Shown here: positions 33,820 to 43,501 of the stretch, one piece after another
Layout: every line of letters starts with the position of its first letter
Position numbering within the stretch: the first letter of the stretch is position 1
DNA from: Aldehydirespirator sp965203575
GTDB taxonomy: Bacteria > Actinomycetota > Acidimicrobiia > Acidimicrobiales > Aldehydirespiratoraceae
DNA: 64,000 nt
NCBI GenBank assembly: GCA_965203575.1
Contig: OZ241894.1
Location: 2,542,001 to 2,606,000, forward strand
Reading direction: 5' to 3'
The notes under the pieces: model-generated
Databases searched by the model: none
Told to the model about the DNA's origin: nothing
The model's input: the letters and a program-made list of their open reading frames with translations, nothing else
Program-made: the position numbers and the translations under genes

Positions 33820-36800
33820 ATGGGCATCGCACGGCGCGACCTTGGACCGCGTGGGCGCAGCTCGCCCCGCAGCCTGTTCGCGGCGGCTCCGTCGGGTGTG
33901 CTGACCCATACGTCGGCGCGCCAGTTCACGCTCCTGCTCGTGCTGGCGGCGGCGCTCGCCGGACTCTTCCTGCTGCTTGGGTTCGTGGTCTCCCTTGCTT
34001 CGAGCGCACCCCAAGACCTGCTCGCGGGGACGCCCTCGCAAGAAGGCACGCTCACCGTCCCGAACGGCGTCCGGCTGATCGAGGCGCTCGTCTTGACGGT
34101 TTCGGTGGTGCTGGCAGTGTCGGCGCTGGTGCTGTCGGCAGGCTGGCCGATCCGGCGCGCGGTCGAGCGACGGCCACGGCGGCTCGCGCTGGGCGTGCTG
34201 ATCGCGGCGGCGTTGGTCGCAACTGGCGCGATCTTGGCCTTCTCAGGTGTGCTGGGCGGCTCGATCTCGTACGACGAGCACCTCGTCCGCCGCGTCGACC
34301 TGGAGACCGGGAGTCTGGTCACGCTGGCGGCGCTGTTTCTCACGGTCACGATCGCCGGCTTGCTCCATTGGCGGTTGTTCGCAGGGACTCTGCTGGCCTG
34401 GCTCATCGCGCTCGGCGCCTTCGGCTTGATCGACTCGAAGTCGGTTGACGGCCTGCTGCTCTTCCCACGCACCAATCTGCAGGAAGTGCCCGGCGAGTTC
34501 GCATCAGCGGTCTCGGGCATCCAGGGTGAGCAGAGCGGCACGCTCGCGGCCCAGGAGTCCGGAGATCCACTGTTGTCAGCGGTCACGGCGCGGCGAAACG
34601 ATCCGCCGAGCGACGCTCCCGTCTTTGAGGTCACCGGCGCCGCTCACACCCGCTATCTCAGGACTTCCACCGGCGACCGCTACCAGGACGGAGCCTGGTC
34701 CCAGCTGGATCGAACCTCAGTCAGGCTGGACAGCAACGCGCCGGTGTTGGAAGCGCTGGAGCCGCTCGCCTCGCAGCCCCATCTCCCGATCGCCGAGCCG
34801 CTGCACGAGTTCAACGACCGGATCGCAGTCACACCGGTTCCCGGCGCGGACGCACTGCCGCCCGGGTCGCTGCCGGTCGCCAAGAATCTGCGCAGCATCG
34901 ACACGCCGGTGGTCTACTTCCCGTTCAGCGAGACGATGGCGTCTGATCGGAGCATCTCCCTCTACGAAATGGAGACCAGCTTGCCGCTGTTCTCACTGAG
35001 TCAGCGGGTCAATGCGCGAGTCATGACGATGCCGAGCCATCTCGAACTGCCCGAGACCCTGCCGGCGCGCGTGATCGATCTGGCCGACGAGTTCCGCGAT
35101 GAGTTCCGCGGAGAGGTGTCGCCCTACCTCAAAGCCCGCGTGCTGCAGGTGTATCTGCAAGAGGAGTACGCCTACGGACGTCCCGGCCAGGGAGGCGAAG
35201 CGCAGCCCACGGATGGTCAAGACCCGGTTGACTGGTTCCTCTTTGAACACGGCATCGGTACCAGCAGCAACTTCAGCAGCGCATTCGTGGTGCTGGCGCG
35301 GGCGCTTGAGATTCCGGCCAGAGTCGTGTCCGGCTGGGTGATCGCGACACAGGAACAACCACAGACGGTCTTTCGCAGCCAGGCTCACCAATGGGCAGAG
35401 ATCGCTCTGAGCGGCCTCGGCTGGGTGACTGTCGATCCGTTCCCCCGAGACGCGCTCTCCGGTTCTGATGTCGACCACGCCTGGTTGGCGGCGCTCGACG
35501 GGTTGGCCGCCAGCTCGCGGCCAGATATCCGAGAGGCCGCGTCGGCGCTGCGTGGTGACTCCGAGGATGCCGATTCACTGCGCCGGCTATTCGAGGCGAT
35601 CGACGGGACCCCGGACGCGGTCGCAAAACATGCCGCGCAGGTGTCCGTCGGATCACTGGCACTCGATCGCTTCACCGAGATGCTATTGGAACACGACGAC
35701 GCCAAACTCCGGACCACCGCCGCGTACGGGCTAGGGGTACTGGCCGATCGTGCGTCGCAGTCCGCGCTGATCGCGTCGCTGTCAGCGGACAGCGACGCCG
35801 GCGTCAGAGCCGCAGCTGCCGGCGCGCTGGCCGTCGTGGGCAAGAACGGCGCCGAACGGTCGCTGCTGCGAGCGCTCGAAGGCGACGAGGACGCCTCTGT
35901 CCGAGCAGCGTCGGCGTCGGCGCTCGGCGCGCTCAAGACCTCCTGGACGGCGGCTCAGATGCTGCCGGCGCTCGAGTCCGACAACTCGGCGGCGGTACGG
36001 GGCGCGGCGGCACGGGCGCTGGGCGAGATCGGGGACAACGACTCGCTGCTGCCCCTGCTCGACGTGCGCGAGAACGACACTTCGGCGGGCGTGAGGGACG
36101 CTGCCGCTGATGCGCTTGGGAGGTGGGAGTCCGGCGCGCTGATCGAAATCCTGGACAGCGATCTGGAAGCGGAGCTGCGCGCGGCGGCTGCACAGCTGAT
36201 GGGAGAGGGCCGCTTCGTCGAGGCTATCGTTCCGCTGGGCACGGCGCTGAGCGATGAGACGGAACTGGTCCGCAGAGCCGCACGGGAGGCGCTCGGGGCA
36301 ATCGACGAGGTCCACTGGTTGGAGAGCGGCGGCGGGGTACTGATGTTTCAGGGCGATTTTGCCTTCCTGCCCTACGTCACTGCCGAGAGCCACGAGATCG
36401 CCGACCCGACGCCGCTCTTCCGCGTTCGTGGGTCAGCGAACACCAGCCTGTTGCGGGTCGCAGTCGGAGACGTCTACGAAGACGGCGAGTGGTACGCCGC
36501 CGAGCAGGACGTCTTGACGGCAGGTGTGGCCGGCATCGAATTCCGCGACGACGACATCCGTCCCCACCAGCCCGAGGATGCAGGCGCGCTGGACAGCATC
36601 TACCTCTCCGGCATGGGCTTCGCCCAGTCCATCCTCGACGGCCCCGTGCCGACGTCCCTGCACGCTGAGGCGTTCTCGATCCCGGTCGGGTATCGAGTGC
36701 CCAGCCATACGGCGACGGCTCGCGGAACAGCTCTCTACGGTTGGGATGCAAAGGTGTACCACCACACCGAGGAGCAACTCATTTCCGCCCAGCTCTGGGA

Positions 36801-39800
36801 CGACGCAACCGGCTCCAAGTATACGCAGCTGCCCGAGGCCGACTGGGTCGGGCGAGCCCGCTCGCTGGCGCGCTCGATCACCGCCGGCCACGCAACGCCG
36901 TACGCCAAGGCCAAGGCGATCGAGCGGCATTTGATTGACGAGTACGCGTATCAGCCGTCCGCCGCGCTGTTCGAGGCATCAGCAGACTCCGATCCAGTCG
37001 AGGCGTTCCTGTTCGATGTTCGTGAAGGCGCCAGCGGCGCGATGAGCAGTGCGTTCGTGATCCTTGCCCGCTCGGTAGGAATTCCCGCCCGCGTCGTGTC
37101 GGGCTGGGCTGTCGCGGACCGGGCAGCCAGTCAGATCGTGTTCGGCGACCAGTCCCATCAGTGGGTCGAGGTGCCGTTCGAAGGCCTCGGATGGGTCACC
37201 TTCGACCCGGCGCCTGACGGCGCGCCGTCACGAGTCCCGGAAGATCCACGCGAGGTCCACGAGCGGCTCGGGGCGGTGGTGACCGTATTGGAGACCGGCG
37301 GGGCTCTCGTGCAACTTGACGGTGAGACCTTCTTCACCGGCGGCACGACCGCGCATCAGGCCGAGGCCGTGCCCCCAGTCCCGCTCCTCGAGGTCGCGGG
37401 AGCGGTGAACACCGGCTATCTGCGGATGTCTGTGGGTGAGGTTTACGAGGGCGGCGAGTGGTCGCAGCTCGATCCGGCCTCGATCCCGTACTCGGCCGGC
37501 AACCACATGCCGGCAGAAGCGCGCGAGTTCTACGACGAGCTGATCGAGCGGGGCGACACGGAATTCGCCGACCGACTGGATTCCCTCGCGCTCCGCAGCC
37601 AGGGGTCGAGTCCCTTGCGCAGCGAGGAGGATCGGATCCAGGTACGGCGCGCCGGTGAACTCGACGAACTGCCGCACGGCGTCATGCCCACCTCGCGCGG
37701 TCTGCAGCGCAAGGACATCGACGGTGTCTACCACCCCTTCGGCACCACCTTCTCCGCGGAGTCCGCTTCGAATGAGTACTCTTGGACCACCAGCATCGAC
37801 TTCTTCTCGCGCGACCAGTATGAGGCCGCTACCGCTGCCGGCGCCTCCGCCTACGAACAGCTGCCGGCCGATCTGTCCGGGCATGTTCGTGACTTGGCGG
37901 AGCAGATTGCCGGTGGCAGTGAGTCCGACTACGAACGAGCCGAGGCGATCGAGCGCTACCTCCGTTCCAACTACACGTACGCAGCCGCCGGCAGCGCCGC
38001 TGACGCGCCGCCGCCGGGCCGCGACCCGGTGGAATGGTTCCTGTTCGATACCCGTGAAGGCACGAGCGGCCAGTTCAGCAGCGCATTCGTCATCCTGGCC
38101 CGCGCTGTCGGCATCCCCTCCCGGGTAGTCGGGGGATTCGTGATCTCGCCGGGGGATGCGCCGCAGGAGCTGCGCAGCGATCAGGCGCACCAGTGGGCCG
38201 AAGCCGCATTCGAGGGCGTCGGCTGGGTCCGATTCGATCCGACGGCAGCGGGAGGAGCGCCGTCGCGAGTGCCGGGCAGCCCGCCGGTCGCGAGAGAACT
38301 GGCACGCGCCGACGCTGAGGAAGACGCTCGAGACACTGCCAGAGACCCTGTCGACACCATCACGGAGATTGCCGAGTCGCCCGAATCGACTCGCCGTCGG
38401 GCACCGTTCGTCGTCGCCGGCACCGTGCTTGCGGCCGACGGCCAACCGGTCAGCGGAATGACCGTCGAGATCTACATCAACGAGACCAAGGAGCACGGCG
38501 GCACGAAGATCGGCGAGACCACCTCTCGCTCGGGCCGTTTCGCGGCCGAGGCGCAGCTTCCACCGACGATGGAGCTGGGCGACTATCAGCTCCTCGCTCG
38601 GGCCGTCGGCAACAGCTTGTTCAACGAGTCCTGGAGCGACCCCGATGTGCAGGTCGTATCAGGCAACAAGATCGAGCTGTCCGGCCCGACCGAGGTCGAA
38701 CTGGGCGCTGAAGCCGAGTTCAGCGGCCGGGTGACCGACGATTCCGAACTCGGCATCAGCCAGCGCGTGATCAGAGTGACTTCCAACGGAGCGACGACAC
38801 CTTCGACGATGACCGATGACGAAGGCCGCTTCAACTTCACCGCAACCTTCTCGCAGCTCGGAGAGCACTGGGTCGAGGTGAAGCTCGATGGAGAGGAGCT
38901 CCTGCTCGACAACACGGCGCGCCTGAGCTTCGACGTGGTGCAGCCGACGCAGCTCGCCCTCTACGCCGCCCACTCCGTGGCGCTGGGCGAGGCTCTCCTG
39001 GTGACGGGCGAGCTGCGCGAGGAGGGCGGGCCTCCGCTCGGGGAAGGCGAGGTGGAGCTCGCCATCGAGGGCCCCGGCGGGGCGGTGGATACCGTCACGG
39101 TCGACGTCGCGGAGGACGGGAGCTTCGAGCACGCGATCCCGTCCTTCGAGCGGACCGGCCGGTACACGCTCACGGGGCGCTTCGCCGCGGGAGCGTTCGT
39201 CCGGCCGGCGGCTGCGGAGATCGCCGTCCAGGTGCTGCGGCCCACCCTGCTGACACTCGACGGCCCCGCCGCCGCCCAGGACGGCGAGCGGTTCACGATC
39301 TCGGGCACGCTGCTCGAGAGCGACGGGCGCCCGGTCGCGGACGCCGTGGTGCGGGTGCCGGGCGCGGAGCCGCTCACGCTGGAGACGGACGCCGAGGGCA
39401 GGTTCGCGGGGGATCTGCGGGCGACCTTCGACGAGAGCGCCGCGGACGATCCGCATGAGTCCTCGCTGCGGGTCCGGGCCGTGTTCGACGACACGGAGGA
39501 ACTCGCCTCCAGCGACGCCGCGCTGACCGTCGCGGTCGGGGTGCCCTGGATCCTGGTGGAGGCGCTGGAACCGGTGACGCGCGGCGGCGAGGCGATGCTT
39601 CGCGGCGCGGTCCTGGTGGGCGCCACCGTGCCTCTGCCCGGCGTCGAGCTGACGGCCGGCCCCGACCTCGCATTCCAGTCCAGCGACGCTGGCAGCTTCG
39701 TGCAGGCGTACCGGGTCCCCGCGGGCGAGCCCCTGGGCGCCACTGACCTCGTCATCAACGCGCCCAACCTCGGTGTCGAGGCGACCGTGCGCCTCGTGGT

Positions 39801-40908
39801 CAGGTCGGCCACCACTCTGATCGTGACGCCCGTGGGCGAGGTCAGCCCCGGAGGCACGACGACGCTCCAGGTGGCGCTCCTCAACGACACCGGAGCCGGG
39901 ATAGCGGGCGCCGCCCTGCGCACCAGCCAGGGCGTGGACGCCACGACGGACGCCTCCGGGATCGCGACGCTGGAGCTCGCGGTGCCGGAGACTGAGGACC
40001 TGCCGGGCGGCCACGTAGACATCACATACGCGGGAGACGATCGCCATGCGCCGCTCGACATGGCCTACTACTGGGAGGCCGCCATCACGCCCGGCGGCGT
40101 GAACTGGCTGCTCTGGGCAGGGGCGCCCGCCCTGATCGCGCTGCTCGTCGCCGCCGCCTACGCCGGTAGACGGTTCATCGTGACGCCGCTGCTGAGGCGC
40201 AGACGCCGCAGGCGCGCCCCGGCTGAGCCGATGCCGCCCATGGCCGATGCGACCGAGAGCGCCGCCGAGCCCGAAGACACCGCGGATGCGGACGACGATG
40301 AAGCCGCTGAAGGCGCGGACGATGGGGATGATGCCGGCGCAGAACGTCACTCCATCCGGCTCCGGATCGCGTTCCTGACGGCAGCGGACGACCTGCCGGA
40401 CGACGTCTGGGGGCCGGGCGAGGAGATCGCCATCAGCGTCAGCGCGACCGACGGGGCGCGGCCCCTCGCCGGCGCCGCCGTCGATGTCTCCGTGGGCGAC
40501 GGCGCCCCATCCCGGCTCACGCTCGGCGAGGACGGGGCCGGGGCCTTGAGCTGGAGCGGCACCGAACCCGGCGAGCACCCGGTAGGGGTGGAGATGACGA
40601 CTGACGACGGCCTCGTGGTCTCCGAGTCCCGAAGCCTGCGCATCGTCGACTTTCGCGAGGAGATCGTCCGCCTCTACGGCGTGTTCCTCGAGTGGGCGAA
40701 AGCGCAGGGTGCCGGCATCACCGATCCCTCCACGCCGCGCGAGGCGGAGGCCCTGCTCGTCGCCAGCGGGCTCCCGCTTCCCCGCCGGGACCTCGCCGAG
40801 GTCGTCGCCCGCTTCGAGGAGGCGGACTACAGCGAGCATGAGATCGCTCGCTGGCACTACGAGGCGATGTACCGCGCCCAGGACGCGGTGCCGGGGGCCG
40901 AGCGGTGA
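33820..40908 (+). CDS. Giant membrane protein with three Cys-less transglutaminase-like domains, HEAT repeats, Ig-like domains and DUF4129-like tail
   Basis: 2362 residues. Four N-terminal membrane segments (about 35-60, 83-106, 120-145, 163-205). Three transglutaminase-like cores (AFVVLARALEIPARVVSGW and similar) follow, each keeping the His (HQW) and Asp (VDP/FDP) but with Ser (482, 1072, 1416) where the catalytic Cys belongs. HEAT-like repeats occupy ~607-828 between cores 1 and 2. Residues ~1528-2088 are several carboxypeptidase-regulatory/Ig-like beta domains. A membrane segment lies near 2095-2116, then an acidic cytoplasmic region and a DUF4129-like end (DYSEHEIARWHYEAMYRAQ). I find no Cys in the whole protein. 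The layout recalls TgpA-type proteins found with MoxR and DUF58. A shift in third-base GC occurs near 38940. Confidence 0.8.
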   Translation: MGIARRDLGPRGRSSPRSLFAAAPSGVLTHTSARQFTLLLVLAAALAGLFLLLGFVVSLASSAPQDLLAGTPSQEGTLTVPNGVRLIEALVLTVSVVLAVSALVLSAGWPIRRAVERRPRRLALGVLIAAALVATGAILAFSGVLGGSISYDEHLVRRVDLETGSLVTLAALFLTVTIAGLLHWRLFAGTLLAWLIALGAFGLIDSKSVDGLLLFPRTNLQEVPGEFASAVSGIQGEQSGTLAAQESGDPLLSAVTARRNDPPSDAPVFEVTGAAHTRYLRTSTGDRYQDGAWSQLDRTSVRLDSNAPVLEALEPLASQPHLPIAEPLHEFNDRIAVTPVPGADALPPGSLPVAKNLRSIDTPVVYFPFSETMASDRSISLYEMETSLPLFSLSQRVNARVMTMPSHLELPETLPARVIDLADEFRDEFRGEVSPYLKARVLQVYLQEEYAYGRPGQGGEAQPTDGQDPVDWFLFEHGIGTSSNFSSAFVVLARALEIPARVVSGWVIATQEQPQTVFRSQAHQWAEIALSGLGWVTVDPFPRDALSGSDVDHAWLAALDGLAASSRPDIREAASALRGDSEDADSLRRLFEAIDGTPDAVAKHAAQVSVGSLALDRFTEMLLEHDDAKLRTTAAYGLGVLADRASQSALIASLSADSDAGVRAAAAGALAVVGKNGAERSLLRALEGDEDASVRAASASALGALKTSWTAAQMLPALESDNSAAVRGAAARALGEIGDNDSLLPLLDVRENDTSAGVRDAAADALGRWESGALIEILDSDLEAELRAAAAQLMGEGRFVEAIVPLGTALSDETELVRRAAREALGAIDEVHWLESGGGVLMFQGDFAFLPYVTAESHEIADPTPLFRVRGSANTSLLRVAVGDVYEDGEWYAAEQDVLTAGVAGIEFRDDDIRPHQPEDAGALDSIYLSGMGFAQSILDGPVPTSLHAEAFSIPVGYRVPSHTATARGTALYGWDAKVYHHTEEQLISAQLWDDATGSKYTQLPEADWVGRARSLARSITAGHATPYAKAKAIERHLIDEYAYQPSAALFEASADSDPVEAFLFDVREGASGAMSSAFVILARSVGIPARVVSGWAVADRAASQIVFGDQSHQWVEVPFEGLGWVTFDPAPDGAPSRVPEDPREVHERLGAVVTVLETGGALVQLDGETFFTGGTTAHQAEAVPPVPLLEVAGAVNTGYLRMSVGEVYEGGEWSQLDPASIPYSAGNHMPAEAREFYDELIERGDTEFADRLDSLALRSQGSSPLRSEEDRIQVRRAGELDELPHGVMPTSRGLQRKDIDGVYHPFGTTFSAESASNEYSWTTSIDFFSRDQYEAATAAGASAYEQLPADLSGHVRDLAEQIAGGSESDYERAEAIERYLRSNYTYAAAGSAADAPPPGRDPVEWFLFDTREGTSGQFSSAFVILARAVGIPSRVVGGFVISPGDAPQELRSDQAHQWAEAAFEGVGWVRFDPTAAGGAPSRVPGSPPVARELARADAEEDARDTARDPVDTITEIAESPESTRRRAPFVVAGTVLAADGQPVSGMTVEIYINETKEHGGTKIGETTSRSGRFAAEAQLPPTMELGDYQLLARAVGNSLFNESWSDPDVQVVSGNKIELSGPTEVELGAEAEFSGRVTDDSELGISQRVIRVTSNGATTPSTMTDDEGRFNFTATFSQLGEHWVEVKLDGEELLLDNTARLSFDVVQPTQLALYAAHSVALGEALLVTGELREEGGPPLGEGEVELAIEGPGGAVDTVTVDVAEDGSFEHAIPSFERTGRYTLTGRFAAGAFVRPAAAEIAVQVLRPTLLTLDGPAAAQDGERFTISGTLLESDGRPVADAVVRVPGAEPLTLETDAEGRFAGDLRATFDESAADDPHESSLRVRAVFDDTEELASSDAALTVAVGVPWILVEALEPVTRGGEAMLRGAVLVGATVPLPGVELTAGPDLAFQSSDAGSFVQAYRVPAGEPLGATDLVINAPNLGVEATVRLVVRSATTLIVTPVGEVSPGGTTTLQVALLNDTGAGIAGAALRTSQGVDATTDASGIATLELAVPETEDLPGGHVDITYAGDDRHAPLDMAYYWEAAITPGGVNWLLWAGAPALIALLVAAAYAGRRFIVTPLLRRRRRRRAPAEPMPPMADATESAAEPEDTADADDDEAAEGADDGDDAGAERHSIRLRIAFLTAADDLPDDVWGPGEEIAISVSATDGARPLAGAAVDVSVGDGAPSRLTLGEDGAGALSWSGTEPGEHPVGVEMTTDDGLVVSESRSLRIVDFREEIVRLYGVFLEWAKAQGAGITDPSTPREAEALLVASGLPLPRRDLAEVVARFEEADYSEHEIARWHYEAMYRAQDAVPGAER

Positions 40909-43406
40909 GGCGCATCGCTCTCACGCAACGCCCGGCACCGGCCGCCGCGCTGCTGGTAGGCGGCACGCTGGCGGCGCTCGTGCTGATCGGGGGCGCGGAC
41001 GCCCCGCTCTCGCGGCTGGTCCGCCTCGACCTAGGCTTCCTGGCGCTGCCCGTGATGCTCTGCGGCGCGTTGCTGGCCCTCGGCAGGCTCGCCCTTTCGC
41101 TGCGCGGCACGGAGTTCGCCGCGCGGGTCGCCCTGCGGCTGCGGACCCCAGCGCCGGCGCCGCGCGTGCTGCGCCTGGAAGAGGCGCTGCCCGCCCTCCA
41201 CCGCGTGCTCACCGACCTGGGCTGGACGGCGCTGGGTCTGGGGCTGCTGTCGTCCGTTCCGGCATTGCCCGGTCTCGTCTCCGATCACCCCTGGGCACCG
41301 GACATCGCCCACCTGGCGCACTACCTGGGCGCCTTCGGCTCGCTCGCGCTCTGGGGCGCACTCGTCCTCGCGCCGTTCATCGCCGGGCGCGCGGTCGCGA
41401 CCGTCCGCCCGGACGCCGGGGCGATCGCTGGCTTCCCCTGGGCCCAACTAGCGGCATTCGGCGTCGCCTACGCCCTGCTCGCACCCGGCGGCGCGCTGCC
41501 GGCCGCCTTCGGCCTGGACGGGCTCTGGCCGCTGCTGGCTTTCAGCCTCGCGGTGGCGCTGTCCTGCGCCGCAGCGGCTCTCCGGGGGGCGATGGCGATC
41601 CAGGGGGCGATGGCGATCCGGCCGCGCCTGCGCCGGGCGCGCTACGCGACCGAGGCAGGGTGGCCCCTCGCGCTGTGGGCGGGCGCCGTTCTCCTCGCCC
41701 GCGCGGCGGAGCGCGCGTCCGCCGGGCCGAGCGAGGCCGGTCCGGGAGCGCTCGACCCCTCGTACCTGGAAGTCCTCTACTCGCTCTCCGTCGCACAGCA
41801 GCTCGCGGTGCTGCTCCCCTTCGCTCTGATCCACGCCGGGAGGATGCTCCGACCCGCCGTGGCGCGCATCGTCGCCGTTCCCACCGGGTATCTCGCCTTC
41901 CTGGCCGCCGCCTACGTCGTCTTCTCCGGCACTGGCGTGGTCGCGACGGCGTTTGCGGTCGACGTCTCCGGGATGCTCGCCGCGCTCATCGGCGCCGCGG
42001 GCCTCGTCTACGCCGCATCGGCGCTTCGCGACCTTGCCGGGATCGAACCCCGCCGGCGGTATGCGCGGCTGGCGACACAGGCATGCCGGCCGCTGGGCGC
42101 ACTGGCTGCGGCGGCCGCCGTGGCCCTGGTCGCCGGGGCTGCGCTGGTGCACCTGCCCGCCGCCAGCGTCGTGTTCCTGGAGCGCCCGCAGACGAGGGAC
42201 CTCTGGGAGGGCCTACTGCCCCTCGTCGCAGGGCTCTACGAGGCCCGCTACCCGATTGCCTGGCTGTCGTTCGGCGTCGCCGCGATGTTCTTCCTTGCGC
42301 GAGGCATGAGCGGGCCGATCGCCACGCGCTACCGGGCCCTGCTCTCAGCGGTGAGCCACGCCGTCGTGGGCTGTCTCGTCTGGCTCATCGCCTCCGACCT
42401 CTCCGGGTTCGGTCACGGGTTTCCCCTCGCCGGCGCCATCGCTGCGGCAGGCATGTGCTCCCTCGCGTTGGGCCGGCTGGCCTCCTACGCCGCCCCCTCG
42501 TCGAACCCGGCCGTGGCCGACATCGCCGGCTGGCTCACGGCATCCCGGGTCCGTGCCTTCACGCTCGGCGCGGCGGCAGCCTGCTACGTGCTGCTGCTGC
42601 GCCCCGTCGTCTACGAGGCGGTCGGCCTCGCCGCCCTCTACGAGTACCTCGCGCTGCTGGCGCTGATGCTGGCGGTGCTCATGAGCGTCGTGAACCGGCT
42701 GCGCGCCGTCGCGGTCGCGAACATGACCGCCGAGCCCGGCTGGACCGGCTGGCAGCACCACCGGCAGGCCGTCGACGAGCGGGCGGATCCGCGGGCCGCG
42801 CTGACCGGCGCACTGCGGCGGCGCTACCTGGACCGCGGCGACTGGCGGCCGCTGTGGGTCTACCTGGTGGCGCTGCTCTACCGGAGCGGGACTTCGCCGG
42901 ACGTCATGGCGGCCGTCTGCCGCGCGCTCCGGCGTGGGGCCGTCACGCCCCTCGCGTGGACCGTCCTCGGCCGCGGCCGCAGGCTGTCCGCCAGGACGGC
43001 CGCGCTGGAGGACGCCCTCGACGCGGCGGGGCGGGCGCTGGCCGATCCCGCGCGCCAGCTCGCACGCGTGGACGAGGATGACGTGCGGAGGCTGGGCGCG
43101 ATCTACGTCGAGGACGGAACGGACCCCGAACCGCTGGCGGTGGCGCTGATCGTCGCGCACTGCCAGCGGGGAGCGGACCCCCGGGAGGTCGTCGACCGCT
43201 GGTCTCCGCTGCTCGACGCGCCCGCCCCGCTCCCGGGGTGGCTCGCCCCGCCCTGGAGCCGGCCGTCCTCCGGGCCGAGGACCGCACGGGAGCGTCGTGA
43301 TCTCGTCGACGGGGCGATCGCCTCGCTGTTCGCGGCTCTGCCGCAGCCGAGCATGCCTCAGCCGAGCGGTCCGCTCGAGACCAGCGTCGCGGGAGGCAAC
43401 CTATGA
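40905..43406 (+). CDS. Large polytopic membrane protein, unknown function
   Basis: 833 residues from GTG 40905 (overlapping the previous stop). About 14 hydrophobic segments cover residues 10-600, with tryptophan-rich loops. A soluble, Arg-rich C-terminal ~230 residues follows (RRRYLDRGDWRPLWVYLVAL and on). A short internal duplication gives GAMAIQ-GAMAIR near residue 230. No known domain is recognised. Its place between the transglutaminase-like giant and moxR suggests it is the membrane partner of the MoxR/DUF58 module. The stop TGA overlaps an ATG that opens a 32-codon ORF running into the moxR start. Confidence 0.65.
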   Translation: MRRIALTQRPAPAAALLVGGTLAALVLIGGADAPLSRLVRLDLGFLALPVMLCGALLALGRLALSLRGTEFAARVALRLRTPAPAPRVLRLEEALPALHRVLTDLGWTALGLGLLSSVPALPGLVSDHPWAPDIAHLAHYLGAFGSLALWGALVLAPFIAGRAVATVRPDAGAIAGFPWAQLAAFGVAYALLAPGGALPAAFGLDGLWPLLAFSLAVALSCAAAALRGAMAIQGAMAIRPRLRRARYATEAGWPLALWAGAVLLARAAERASAGPSEAGPGALDPSYLEVLYSLSVAQQLAVLLPFALIHAGRMLRPAVARIVAVPTGYLAFLAAAYVVFSGTGVVATAFAVDVSGMLAALIGAAGLVYAASALRDLAGIEPRRRYARLATQACRPLGALAAAAAVALVAGAALVHLPAASVVFLERPQTRDLWEGLLPLVAGLYEARYPIAWLSFGVAAMFFLARGMSGPIATRYRALLSAVSHAVVGCLVWLIASDLSGFGHGFPLAGAIAAAGMCSLALGRLASYAAPSSNPAVADIAGWLTASRVRAFTLGAAAACYVLLLRPVVYEAVGLAALYEYLALLALMLAVLMSVVNRLRAVAVANMTAEPGWTGWQHHRQAVDERADPRAALTGALRRRYLDRGDWRPLWVYLVALLYRSGTSPDVMAAVCRALRRGAVTPLAWTVLGRGRRLSARTAALEDALDAAGRALADPARQLARVDEDDVRRLGAIYVEDGTDPEPLAVALIVAHCQRGADPREVVDRWSPLLDAPAPLPGWLAPPWSRPSSGPRTARERRDLVDGAIASLFAALPQPSMPQPSGPLETSVAGGNL

Positions 43407-43501
43407 CCGTAGCCAGGCCGGCGTGCGGGGCGGCAGCGCCGCGCCGCGCCGCGCCGGATCGATGCCCAGAGAACAACAGGGAGGTTCCCACCCATGAATG
43501 A
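43403..43501 (+). other. 32-codon leader ORF coupling to moxR
   Basis: ATG 43403 overlaps the stop of the membrane-protein gene (ATGA). The frame runs 32 codons (from MTVARPACG) to TGA 43499-43501, just inside the moxR gene that starts at ATG 43494 with its own gggagg at 43479-43484. It may couple moxR translation to the upstream gene, or be fortuitous. Confidence 0.35.

Noticed and set aside
38659..40857. 732-codon open frame on the minus strand inside the giant gene
   Set aside because: It is a shadow of GC-rich codons: the composition is His/Gly/Arg/Ala-rich without domains, and the plus strand has clear transglutaminase, Ig and DUF4129 segments. The same holds for the other long antisense frames, such as 3094-4665 and 46549-49356.
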